Under the pieces are notes generated by a model, which had not been told where the DNA came from, made no database searches, and saw only the letters and a program-made list of their open reading frames with translations. Positions 1 through 7,624 of a stretch of 14,542 nucleotides of DNA are shown piece after piece (position 1 is the stretch's first letter; each line of letters begins with the position of its first letter). The stretch comes from Chloroflexota bacterium (GTDB lineage: Bacteria > Chloroflexota > Anaerolineae > Aggregatilineales > UBA2796). The stretch covers positions 1-14,542 of the forward strand of contig JAGHYP010000039.1 in assembly GCA_017743585.1 (NCBI GenBank), given 5' to 3'. A program made the translations under genes and the position numbers.

Positions 1-153
1 CCTGTGAGCGCATCGAGATTTCAGCTCTCAGCTCTCGAGCGGCGCGCAACTTTTACAGCGCCTTGAAGCAGAGCGCGACGCCACGCTTGAGGCTGCTATC
101 CGTGCTGCGCGCCGCTCGAGAGCTGAGAGCTGAAATCTCGATGCGCTCACAGG
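1..153. repeat. 48-bp perfect inverted repeat with 57-nt loop at the window edge
   Basis: Bases 1-48 are the exact reverse complement of bases 106-153, and pairing fails at 49/105. Because the left arm starts at base 1, the true arm may be longer. Each arm also holds a short tandem repeat of the 7-mer GAGAGCT. The right arm contains the chosen start codon (141) of the cytochrome gene and its first four codons, so a transcript starting upstream of the window would bury that start in a hairpin. The repeat could be a genuine structure, but a perfect fold-back exactly at a sequence end is also the classic mark of an assembly or amplification chimera. Confidence 0.9.
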
Positions 154-2063
154 TCATCTCACGGATGCTACTCGGCGCGCTCATCCTGATTCTTTCTGCC
201 TGCAGCGGGCTGGCAGGCGAGCCGCCGATCTTGCGCACTGCGCCCTTGCCGACCGTCACGCCGACTCCGCCGCCTGATCTCGGCAGACCGCCTGCGCGCG
301 TCGATCTGGCGCGCGGGGCGCGCATCTTCGGCGACGCACAAGGCTGCGCGCAATGCCACGGCTTGGCGGGCGAGTGGGATGGGCCGTCAGCAGCGGCTTT
401 CAGCTGCCGACCGCGCCTCGCCAATCCTGAGAATCGCGGCAAGACGCCGCTAGCTTGGTTCAGCTTGACAACTAACGGCAACAACGGCGCGGTCACTTGC
501 CTGATGCCGCCTTGGCGCGCGCGTCTGGATGAGCAAGCGCGCTGGGATGTGGTCAGTTTTGCCTATAGCCTTCGCTACACGCCTGAGCAGATCGCGCGCG
601 GCAGCGAGATTTGGGCAGCGCGTTGCGCCGCCTGCCACGGCGCAGCCGGAAAGGGCGACTCGCGCGTACCTGACCTGACTGAGCCCGCTCGCCTGATCGC
701 TAAGAGCGACGTCGCGCTCTTTCAAGCGCTGACGCAAGGCATTCCGAGCGCGCCAAATCACGTCTTCACTGATTTGAGCGAAGCGGATCGCTACGCCGCT
801 ATCGCCTTTCTGCGCGCGCTCTCGTGGGACTCTGCTGAGCTGCTGTCGCGACCGCCGCGCGAGCGCGCCGCCCTTGCAGCTGCGCTGAATGCGCCGCTCG
901 CTGCCGCTGGAGAAGCGACGCCGCTCTCCGAGCCGACAGCGATCGCCGCGACGCGGACCTTCACTGTGAGCGGCAGCCTGCGCGCCGATACGCCGCTCGC
1001 CGCAGGGCAGCCGATCGCGCTGCGCGTGATCGCGCCCGGCGGGGATAGCCCGCGCGAACTCGCCAGCTACCAGACCGCGCTGCGCGCCGATCAGACTTTC
1101 CATTTCGACAACGTGCTGAAGCAACATGGCGCTGTTTACGTCGTCAGCGCTGAGTATGACGGCATCATGCAGTTCAGCCAGCCGATCCTGCTTAGCGGCG
1201 ACGCGCCTGAGCGCTTGACGATTGACTTCCCGCTTTTCCGCACAAGCGCCGATCCGTCAAACGTTGTCGTCGAGCTGCAGCGGCTATTCGTGGACGTGGT
1301 CGCGCCGAATCGCGCGCTCATACAAGGCGCGGCGCGCATTCGCAACACAGGCAATCGCATCTTCCTGACCGATCAGCGCACTGAGGACGACCGGCGCATC
1401 TCGCTGATCTTTGAGCTGCCCGTAGGCGCGCGCAACGTGCGGCTCGCTGCTGAGTCAGCGGCGCGTTTCCGCGTCGCGGCGGCCGATTCGCCGCAGCCGC
1501 GCTTGATCGGCATCGCGCCGCTGCTTCCGTCTGAGGTTGTGCTGCTGCAATTCAGTTATGAGCTGCCGTTTGCAGCCGCTAATCTCCTGATCAATTTGCC
1601 AAATCGCTACCAATTGAACGCGCTTGTGGTGAACGTGCCACAGGGGCGCGGCGCGCAAATCGACGATCCGCGCTTCAGCCGTGACGAGCCAGTCGTGCTT
1701 GAGAGCGGCAGTTACGATACTTACGCCCTGCGCGAACCACTGGCGGCGAATGCCAACATCACGATCAAGGTGGCGTTTGGCGCGGCTGGCGCTGCCTCGG
1801 CCGATCTCGCGCTCGTCGTCGTGATCTTCAGCGCATTAGCGCTCCTGCTCGGCACGGCGGGCGCGATCTGGTGGCTGAATCGGCGCGATGCATCGGCGCC
1901 GGCGGTCGAGGCTGAGAGCGCAGCGCTGATCGCGCAAATTGCTGCTCTCGACGAGCAATTCGAGCGCGGCGAACTATCAGCGGACGCCTATCACGCGCGA
2001 CGCGCCGCGCTCAAGGCAGCTCTGATGCGCCTGAGCGACCTGCTACCTTCGACGAAAGGATGA
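141..2063 (+). CDS. Diheme c-type cytochrome lipoprotein with C-terminal membrane anchor
   Basis: A predicted extracytoplasmic electron carrier of 640 residues. A hydrophobic signal peptide ends in a lipobox (L-S-A-C, lipidated Cys21), followed by a Pro/Thr linker. The first cytochrome c domain has CAQCH at 69-73 and a likely Met ligand in the MPPW motif (M122). The second has CAACH at 162-166, but the usual distal Met position reads Asn206, followed by His207. Residues about 270-545 look like beta-rich domains with no cofactor motif. One membrane helix lies at about 555-578, and a charged tail at 593-630 resembles a SHOCT-like or CcmI-like short domain. The frame is open upstream to 63, but I chose ATG 141 because it begins directly with a signal peptide; ATG 165 is also possible. 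A similar architecture occurs in Chloroflexota, in my recollection. The redox partner is unknown. The family call is firm; the exact role is not. Confidence 0.85.
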   Translation: MRSQVISRMLLGALILILSACSGLAGEPPILRTAPLPTVTPTPPPDLGRPPARVDLARGARIFGDAQGCAQCHGLAGEWDGPSAAAFSCRPRLANPENRGKTPLAWFSLTTNGNNGAVTCLMPPWRARLDEQARWDVVSFAYSLRYTPEQIARGSEIWAARCAACHGAAGKGDSRVPDLTEPARLIAKSDVALFQALTQGIPSAPNHVFTDLSEADRYAAIAFLRALSWDSAELLSRPPRERAALAAALNAPLAAAGEATPLSEPTAIAATRTFTVSGSLRADTPLAAGQPIALRVIAPGGDSPRELASYQTALRADQTFHFDNVLKQHGAVYVVSAEYDGIMQFSQPILLSGDAPERLTIDFPLFRTSADPSNVVVELQRLFVDVVAPNRALIQGAARIRNTGNRIFLTDQRTEDDRRISLIFELPVGARNVRLAAESAARFRVAAADSPQPRLIGIAPLLPSEVVLLQFSYELPFAAANLLINLPNRYQLNALVVNVPQGRGAQIDDPRFSRDEPVVLESGSYDTYALREPLAANANITIKVAFGAAGAASADLALVVVIFSALALLLGTAGAIWWLNRRDASAPAVEAESAALIAQIAALDEQFERGELSADAYHARRAALKAALMRLSDLLPSTKG

Positions 2064-2072
2064 TCGCTGCCG

Positions 2073-3986
2073 ATGCCCGATAGCCACACCAACAACAACA
2101 CAAACAACACAGCGCCTGAGCCTAAGGCGCGCAAGTCGCCGCTCGACTGGCGACGCTTGTTCAGCTACCTCGCCCCACATCGCGCGCGGTTGGCGCTCGC
2201 CATCTTCGGCCTGCTGTTCGCCACTGGACTCGGCTTGATCTTCCCGCTGGTCATCGGCGACCTGCTCGGCGCTGTGCTGGCGCAGCAGGGCTACGGGGCG
2301 CTCAACGCGCTCACGCTGACCCTGCTCGGATTGTTCTTCGCGCAGGCGTTTTTCACCTTCGTGCAGAACTACAATCTGGCGTACATTGGCGAGCGGATCG
2401 TCTTTCGATTGCGCAATCAGCTGTATGCGCACCTCCAGCGCCTCTCGCTTGAGTTCTTTGAGCTGCGGCGCGCCGGCGAGATCCTCTCGCGCCTGAACAA
2501 TGACGTCAATCTGGTGCGCACGCTGTTGACCACAAATATCGCTTCGCTGCTGGGGAACGTGTTGGCGCTGATCGGCTCGATTGTAATCGTCTTCGTGCTG
2601 AATCCTGCGCTCACGCTCTTCACCCTCGTCTTGATCCCTACGCTATTCGTGGTGGCAATTGTCTTCGGCAGGCCGCTGCAACGGCTCTCGACGCGCTACC
2701 AAGATGAACTGGCAGCTGCCAACGCCGACGCACAAGAGGCGATTCAAGGCGTGCGCATCGTCAAGAGCTTTGTGCGCGAGGAGTATGAGATCGAGCGCTA
2801 CTATCGCGGCACGGAAAAGACCTTCAGAACAGCGCTTCGCCTGACGCTGTATCGGGCGGCGTTCGGCGCGCTGATGGCATTTCTCGGCTTTGGCTCGCTG
2901 GCGGCGATCTTGTGGTTCGGCGGGCGCGAGGTGATCGAAGGACGCCTGACTTTGCCGATCATCAGTAGCTTTTTAATCTACGGCGTCTCGATAGCTGCCA
3001 ACCTAGGCGGCTTGGCGAGTTTTTACGCTGAGCTGCGCAGCACATTGGGCGGAGTGCGGCGCGTCTTCGAGGTGCTGGACGCGCAACCTGCAGTGCTGGA
3101 CGCGCCTGATGCCGTTGCGATCAGCAGGGCGAGCGGTCAGATCAAATTCGAGCGCGTCTCGTTCGCCTATGAAGACGGCGTCGAGGTGCTGCGCGATATC
3201 TCGTTCGAGGTGGCGGCTGGCGAGATCGTGGCGTTGGTCGGGCCGAGCGGGAGCGGCAAGACGACCATCATCAATTTGATTCCGCGCTTCTACGATCCGA
3301 CGGCAGGCGCGATCTATCTTGATGGGCGCGATATTCGCACGATCAGCCAAGCCAGTCTGCGCGCGCAGATTGGCATCGTGCCGCAAGAGGCTACGCTATT
3401 CAGCGGCACAGTGCGCGAGAACATTCGGTACGGCCACCTTGATGCCGATGAAGCAGCGATCATTGCAGCGGCGAAGGCTGCCAACGCGCATGATTTCATC
3501 ATGGCGCTGCCCAAAGGGTACGATACAGAAGTTGGCGAGCGCGGAGTGAAGCTGAGCGGCGGTCAGCGGCAGCGCGTGGCGATTGCGCGCGCCATTTTGA
3601 AAGATCCGCGCATTTTGCTGCTCGATGAGGCGACGAGCGCGCTGGATAACGAGTCTGAGCGCTTGGTGCAAGAGGCGCTGGATCGGCTGATGCAAGGGCG
3701 CACGACCCTGATCGTGGCGCATCGGCTCAGCACGATCAAGATCGCTCATAGGATCATCGTCCTAGAGAACGGCAAGATCGTCGAGATGGGGACACACGAT
3801 CAGCTGATGGCGCTCGATGGCTTGTATGCGCGGCTTTATAACATGCAATTCCGCCTGCCTGAGCAGACTGCCGCGCTGCTCTCAGAGCGTCGCGAGGATG
3901 GCGCGCTGGCGGGCGAGAGTCAGCTGCTGGGCGCGCCGCGCGCAAGCTTGCTGAGCAGCTTGGACAGGCGCATGAAAACAGAGTGA
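2073..3986 (+). CDS. ABC exporter half-transporter (fused membrane and ATPase domains)
   Basis: A 637-residue MsbA/ABCB-type half-transporter, expected to work as a homodimer that exports lipids, peptides or drugs from the cytoplasm. After an Asn/Thr-rich cytoplasmic start (residues 5-14) there are about six membrane helices (roughly 39-62, 78-100, 155-178, 179-199, 263-283 and 293-312). The nucleotide-binding domain has Walker A GPSGSGKTT at 390-398, Q-loop Gln438, signature LSGGQ at 494-498, Walker B ILLLDE at 514-519 and switch His550. All catalytic residues are present, so it should be active. ATG 2073 lies 9 nt after the cytochrome stop, and the likely ribosome site GAAAGGA (2054-2060) is inside the end of that gene, suggesting coupling. 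The substrate cannot be read from the sequence. Family is certain. Confidence 0.93.
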   Translation: MPDSHTNNNTNNTAPEPKARKSPLDWRRLFSYLAPHRARLALAIFGLLFATGLGLIFPLVIGDLLGAVLAQQGYGALNALTLTLLGLFFAQAFFTFVQNYNLAYIGERIVFRLRNQLYAHLQRLSLEFFELRRAGEILSRLNNDVNLVRTLLTTNIASLLGNVLALIGSIVIVFVLNPALTLFTLVLIPTLFVVAIVFGRPLQRLSTRYQDELAAANADAQEAIQGVRIVKSFVREEYEIERYYRGTEKTFRTALRLTLYRAAFGALMAFLGFGSLAAILWFGGREVIEGRLTLPIISSFLIYGVSIAANLGGLASFYAELRSTLGGVRRVFEVLDAQPAVLDAPDAVAISRASGQIKFERVSFAYEDGVEVLRDISFEVAAGEIVALVGPSGSGKTTIINLIPRFYDPTAGAIYLDGRDIRTISQASLRAQIGIVPQEATLFSGTVRENIRYGHLDADEAAIIAAAKAANAHDFIMALPKGYDTEVGERGVKLSGGQRQRVAIARAILKDPRILLLDEATSALDNESERLVQEALDRLMQGRTTLIVAHRLSTIKIAHRIIVLENGKIVEMGTHDQLMALDGLYARLYNMQFRLPEQTAALLSERREDGALAGESQLLGAPRASLLSSLDRRMKTE

Positions 3987-4031
3987 GGCCTGTGAGTGAT
4001 TGAGTGACGTCTATGAGCGATATCTGGACGC

Positions 4032-4970
4032 TTAGCCGACTCGCAAGTGTTTGCGGAAGAAAGCGTCCAGGCGCGCCAGATAGCGCTCGCCCTCTACCTC
4101 TAGCGATTGAGGATGCTTGTCGCAGCGCGTCGTCCACAGGTCAACGTTGACGCCCGCCGCGCGGTAGGCCTCGAACAGCTCTTGGCTGTGGCGGTGAAAG
4201 ACGAAGTTATCCTGGTCGCAATGCACTAGCTGGATTGCTGTCTTGTTCTCGGCAAGGCGAGCGCCTTGTTCTAGCGCGCTATCTTCCCAGATGCGATTGC
4301 CTGTGATGATGACGCCCCAGAGCATCCCGCCCGGCACGATGATGCGCGGGAAGCCGAAGGTTTCCGCCTGCTCGCTGGCGACGCTATCCGAGCGCGTGAA
4401 CGGACTATCCGCCCAGACTGCGCGGATGCGCGGCTCTTGTGCCGCCGCCAAGATGACTGAGACCGCGCCCATTGATTCGCCCGCTAGGCCGATCTGATCG
4501 GGCGCGAAGCCGCGCGTGAGCAGGTAGTCAAAAGCGCCCAGCACGTCGTAACGCTCCTCGTAGCCCATGGCGATGCGCCCATTACCAACGGTCTCGCCGC
4601 GCCCGTCGCTCAGATCGAGCGAGAGGACGTGATAGCCGAGCGAGCGATACTTCGCCACGCGCTTTAGCACGGCAGGCTCAAAGCGCGAGCTGCGCCAGCC
4701 GTGCGCTTGGATGATAGCGGGCATTCCGCGCTTGCCTTCTAGGTAGTAAGCGTAAACATTGTAGTTCTGCCCGCGCGCGGGGAAAGAGACAGTCTCGTAT
4801 GTACCTTCAGGGGTCGCGACGGGCAGCTTGCTGGCTACAACGGAGAGAAAGTTGTAGGCGGAGTAGGCGACGGCGAAATAGGCGATCAGGAGCGCGACGG
4901 CGATCAGCGCAAGCGCGATGAGCAAGCGTCGCCGCGCCTTGGAACGGCTGGTGACTGCACTCTGTTGCAT
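4032..4970 (-). CDS. Membrane-anchored alpha/beta hydrolase
   Basis: A 312-residue serine hydrolase of the alpha/beta fold, dienelactone hydrolase/prolyl-peptidase-like. A basic start and one hydrophobic helix (about 16-40) suggest an N-terminal signal anchor with the enzyme outside the membrane. The oxyanion motif is HGW (90-92), the nucleophile elbow is GESMG (Ser166), the likely acid is Asp254 in HCDQD and the likely base is His286 in CDKH. The only two cysteines, Cys251 and Cys283, each sit three residues before the acid and the His, so a disulfide across the active site is plausible. ATG 4970 is preceded by GAGAGG at a usable distance. It is the last gene of the minus-strand cluster, 44 nt after the FmdB-like gene, and converges on the ABC exporter. 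The natural substrate (ester, amide or peptide) is unknown. Confidence 0.88.
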   Translation of the reverse strand: MQQSAVTSRSKARRRLLIALALIAVALLIAYFAVAYSAYNFLSVVASKLPVATPEGTYETVSFPARGQNYNVYAYYLEGKRGMPAIIQAHGWRSSRFEPAVLKRVAKYRSLGYHVLSLDLSDGRGETVGNGRIAMGYEERYDVLGAFDYLLTRGFAPDQIGLAGESMGAVSVILAAAQEPRIRAVWADSPFTRSDSVASEQAETFGFPRIIVPGGMLWGVIITGNRIWEDSALEQGARLAENKTAIQLVHCDQDNFVFHRHSQELFEAYRAAGVNVDLWTTRCDKHPQSLEVEGERYLARLDAFFRKHLRVG

Positions 4971-5014
4971 GAAAACATCCTCTCAAAAAGTTATTTTCCG
5001 CGTTGCGAATTGTA

Positions 5015-5305
5015 TCAGCCCTCGCCAAGCGTTGGCGCGTTTCTGCGCACGACGTCCTCGCCCAGCTTTTCGACCAGTTTCTTGCGCAACTTGGGCGTCT
5101 CCTCCGCCCATTTGGCGCGCAACTCTTCCTTTGTGGCGTATTTGCTGAGGGGCGCAGCCATGCCGCGCAACATCGACGCTGGGCGCCGAATCAGGCGCTT
5201 GGTCGCGCCGCCACAGCTTGGGCAGAGCGGCGCAGGCGCATCGAAGCTATGCTGTACCTCAAAGGTCATCCCACAGACCGAACAACGATAGTCGTAGCGT
5301 GGCAT
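5015..5305 (-). CDS. FmdB-type zinc ribbon protein
   Basis: A 96-residue protein beginning MPRYDYRC, the hallmark of the FmdB/CxxC_CXXC_SSSS zinc ribbon family. Two CxxC knuckles (Cys8/Cys11 and Cys28/Cys31) should bind one zinc ion. The rest is a basic, helical tail (about 45-85) rich in Lys and Glu. I chose ATG 5305 rather than a TTG five codons upstream because GAGGA lies about 9 nt before it and because family members start at exactly this motif. Family members are often called putative regulatory proteins, but no common function has been shown. It sits 48 nt downstream of the E2 gene and 44 nt upstream of the hydrolase, in the same direction, so it is probably cotranscribed with both. 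Confidence 0.88.
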   Translation of the reverse strand: MPRYDYRCSVCGMTFEVQHSFDAPAPLCPSCGGATKRLIRRPASMLRGMAAPLSKYATKEELRAKWAEETPKLRKKLVEKLGEDVVRRNAPTLGEG

Positions 5306-5353
5306 CGCAAAGTTCCTCAACGCACTCGATAGCTCATGGAATGCGGCCGAAGC

Positions 5354-6619
5354 TCAACGCCAGTTCTCAAGCGTCTCTTTGAAGACTCGCATGAAGGCAT
5401 CGCCTTGCGCGCCATCTGCTACGCGATGATCGAAGGTCAGGGTGGCGTACAGCATCGGGCGAATGGCGAGCATATCGTTGCCCTCCGCGTCGGCGATCAC
5501 CACAGGGCGCTTGGTCACCGCGCCGACGCCGACAATCGCCGATTGCGGCTGATGGATGATCGGCGTGGCAAACAAGCTGCCTGAGACGCCGTGATTGGTC
5601 AACGTGATCGTGCCGCCTTGCACGTCGTCGGGTTTGAGCTGCTTGGCGCGCGCGCGCGCGGCGAGATCGTTCACCTGACGCGCCAGACCGATTAAGCTCA
5701 GGTCTTGCGCGTTTTTGATGACAGGCACGATCAGACCATCGTCGAGTGCGACCGCCATGCCGACGTTCACCACGCTTGGCACGAACAAGCCGTCGTCCGT
5801 CCAGCGGCTGTTGAGCGTTGGCTGCGCTTGTGCGGCGCGCACGATTGCCGCTACGAAGTAGGCGGTCAAGGTCAGGCGGACGCCTTGCGCGGCGAAAGCG
5901 GCCTCGTTGGCGCGCTGGTGCGCTATCACACGCGTCATGTCTACTTCAAAGACCGTAGTGACGTGCGGCGCGATGCGCAGCTTGCTCTCGACCATGTGTT
6001 TGGCGATGCTGCGGCGCATGGCGCTGTGTGGCACGAGCGTGCCGCTTAGCTCGCTCGGCGCTGGCGCAGGCGCTGGACTCACGGGCGCGGCAGGCGGCTT
6101 GGCACTGGCTGCCGCGAATGTTTCATCGGTCGGCTTGAACAGATCGCCGCTGCCGGGCTGTTCCCAAGGCGCTAGCTCAGCGGCAGACGCCTCGCGCTGC
6201 GCCGCCAGATACGCCTCAACATCTTTCTTGGTGACCCTGCCGCCAAGACCTGTGCCGCGGATGCGCGATAGGTCAAGATTGTGCTCGGCTGCCATGCGCG
6301 CCACCACTGGACTATAGCGCCGCGCGCGAGCGGCGGGCGCTTGGGCGGATGGCTCGCCGAGCGCGTTGTCAAGGCGCTCATCTGGCTGGCCGATTGTGGC
6401 CAGGCGCGTGCCGCGCTCAACCGTTTGACCTTCTGCCACGTATATCGCCAGCAAGACGCCGCTAGCGGGCGCTGGAATCTCAGTATCCACCTTGTCAGTG
6501 GTCACCTCGGCGATCGGCTCGAACTCCTCAACGCGCTCGCCGACCTTCTTAAGCCAACGGCTGAGCGTGCCTTCCACGACGCTCTCGCCTAGTTGTGGCA
6601 TGATGACATCAGTAGGCAT
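5354..6619 (-). CDS. 2-oxo acid dehydrogenase E2, dihydrolipoamide acyltransferase
   Basis: The 421-residue core subunit, which moves the acyl group from E1 through its lipoyl arm to coenzyme A in the cytoplasm. One lipoyl domain (about 1-78) has the lipoylated lysine Lys43 in TTDKVDTE. An Ala/Pro linker leads to a peripheral subunit-binding domain (102-139, with RIRGTGLGGRVTKKDV), then a second Ala/Pro linker (about 170-192) and the catalytic domain (197-421), whose active site DHRVADG contains His398 and Asp402. The single lipoyl domain and the TNHGVSGS motif fit branched-chain or general bacterial E2 enzymes; pyruvate, 2-oxoglutarate and branched-chain specificity cannot be separated here. 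Its ribosome site GAGGTG overlaps the E1 beta stop codon 9 nt upstream, so the two are probably translationally coupled. Confidence 0.95.
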   Translation of the reverse strand: MPTDVIMPQLGESVVEGTLSRWLKKVGERVEEFEPIAEVTTDKVDTEIPAPASGVLLAIYVAEGQTVERGTRLATIGQPDERLDNALGEPSAQAPAARARRYSPVVARMAAEHNLDLSRIRGTGLGGRVTKKDVEAYLAAQREASAAELAPWEQPGSGDLFKPTDETFAAASAKPPAAPVSPAPAPAPSELSGTLVPHSAMRRSIAKHMVESKLRIAPHVTTVFEVDMTRVIAHQRANEAAFAAQGVRLTLTAYFVAAIVRAAQAQPTLNSRWTDDGLFVPSVVNVGMAVALDDGLIVPVIKNAQDLSLIGLARQVNDLAARARAKQLKPDDVQGGTITLTNHGVSGSLFATPIIHQPQSAIVGVGAVTKRPVVIADAEGNDMLAIRPMLYATLTFDHRVADGAQGDAFMRVFKETLENWR

Positions 6620-6628
6620 GATCGCACC

Positions 6629-7615
6629 TCAATAAGCAGCTAGTTGACGGATCGCAGCGGCGATCTTTTGTGGATTCGGCATGAATGCCTCTTGCAGCGG
6701 GTGGCTGAACGGCACAGCGGGCACGTCAGGGCCGGCTAGACGCATGATCGGCGCGTCCATGTACTCAAAGCCCTCGCTGCTCAGAATGGCGGCGATCTCG
6801 GCGCCGTAGCCCATGGTCAAGTTGTCTTCATAGACGATCAGCGCTTTGCCCGTCTTTTTGAAGGAAGCCAAGATTGTCTCTTTATCTATCGGCAGCAGCG
6901 TGCGCAGATCGATCACGTCGCATTGAATGCCATCTTCGCGCGCCACTTGCTCAGCCGCTTGGACGGCGTAGTGCGCCATCATGCCATACGCGTAGACCGA
7001 GAGGTCGCTGCCCACGCGCGCCTGACGCGCCTTGCCGATCGGCACAGTGTATTCGCCGGTCGGCACTTCGCCTCTGATGCTGCGATAGCCTTTCTTCGGC
7101 TCGAAGAACAGCACCGGGTTCGGATCGCGCACGGCGCTCTTGAGCAAGCCCTTGGCATCGTACGGCGTGGACGGAACGACCACTTTCAAGCCCGGCACGT
7201 GCGTGAAGAACGCCTCGACGCTCTGGCTGTGGTACAAGCCGCCGCCGATGCCGCCGCCGTATGGCGCGCGAATGGTCAGCGGCACGTTCCACGCCCCGCC
7301 GCTGCGGTAGTACATTTTCGCCGCCTCGTTGACGATTTGATTGAACGCAGGGTGGATGAAATCGGCGAACTGTATCTCGCAGATCGGCACTAAGCCCGCA
7401 CAAGCGGCGCCAATGCCAATCGCCACGATAGAAAGCTCGGCGAGCGGAGAATCGATGACGCGCTTCTCGCCATATTTCTCGTAGAGTCCCATTGTGGCGC
7501 GAAAGACGCCGCCGCGTTTGCCAACGTCCTCTCCTGTGATGAACACGCGCGGGTCGCGTGCCAATTCTTCGTCCATCGCCTCGCGCAGCGCGTCAATTAA
7601 GGTCATTTCAGGCAT
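6629..7615 (-). CDS. 2-oxo acid dehydrogenase E1 component, beta subunit
   Basis: A 328-residue protein that pairs with the alpha subunit as an alpha2beta2 thiamine diphosphate enzyme, decarboxylating a 2-oxo acid and passing the acyl group to the E2 lipoyl arm. Visible family motifs are GEDVG (28-32), DSPLAE (55-60, with Glu60 matching the Glu that activates thiamine diphosphate), EIQFADF (80-86), the HSQS segment (129-132) and a transketolase C-terminal domain from about residue 195. The YRSIRGEVP stretch (177-185) resembles branched-chain-type and Thermus-like E1 beta proteins. ATG 7615 is preceded by GAGGATG, and that ribosome site overlaps the stop codon of the lipoprotein gene before it. 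ATG 7606 is a possible later start. Length and domains are complete; substrate specificity is not resolved. Confidence 0.95.
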   Translation of the reverse strand: MPEMTLIDALREAMDEELARDPRVFITGEDVGKRGGVFRATMGLYEKYGEKRVIDSPLAELSIVAIGIGAACAGLVPICEIQFADFIHPAFNQIVNEAAKMYYRSGGAWNVPLTIRAPYGGGIGGGLYHSQSVEAFFTHVPGLKVVVPSTPYDAKGLLKSAVRDPNPVLFFEPKKGYRSIRGEVPTGEYTVPIGKARQARVGSDLSVYAYGMMAHYAVQAAEQVAREDGIQCDVIDLRTLLPIDKETILASFKKTGKALIVYEDNLTMGYGAEIAAILSSEGFEYMDAPIMRLAGPDVPAVPFSHPLQEAFMPNPQKIAAAIRQLAAY

Positions 7616-7624
7616 AAAACATCC

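Noticed and set aside
63..140. Upstream extension of the cytochrome gene by 26 codons
   Set aside because: It would put a basic stretch in front of the signal peptide and lies in the loop and right arm of the inverted repeat. The lipoprotein signal starts naturally at 141.
450..1127. Open frame of 225 codons opposite the cytochrome gene
   Set aside because: Arg-rich, without motifs, and opposite well-supported heme-binding domains; a shadow frame.
2085..2115. AAC-rich repeat at the start of the exporter gene
   Set aside because: It simply encodes an Asn/Thr-rich cytoplasmic tail and does not look like a regulatory repeat or a mobile element end.
3987..4031. Possible terminator between the convergent exporter and hydrolase genes
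   Set aside because: I found no stem-loop with a T run in this 45-nt gap.
5023..5037. Perfect short palindrome CGCCAAGCGTTGGCG near the end of the FmdB-like gene
   Set aside because: It has a 6-bp stem without a following T run and lies inside coding sequence, so I do not call it a terminator or operator.
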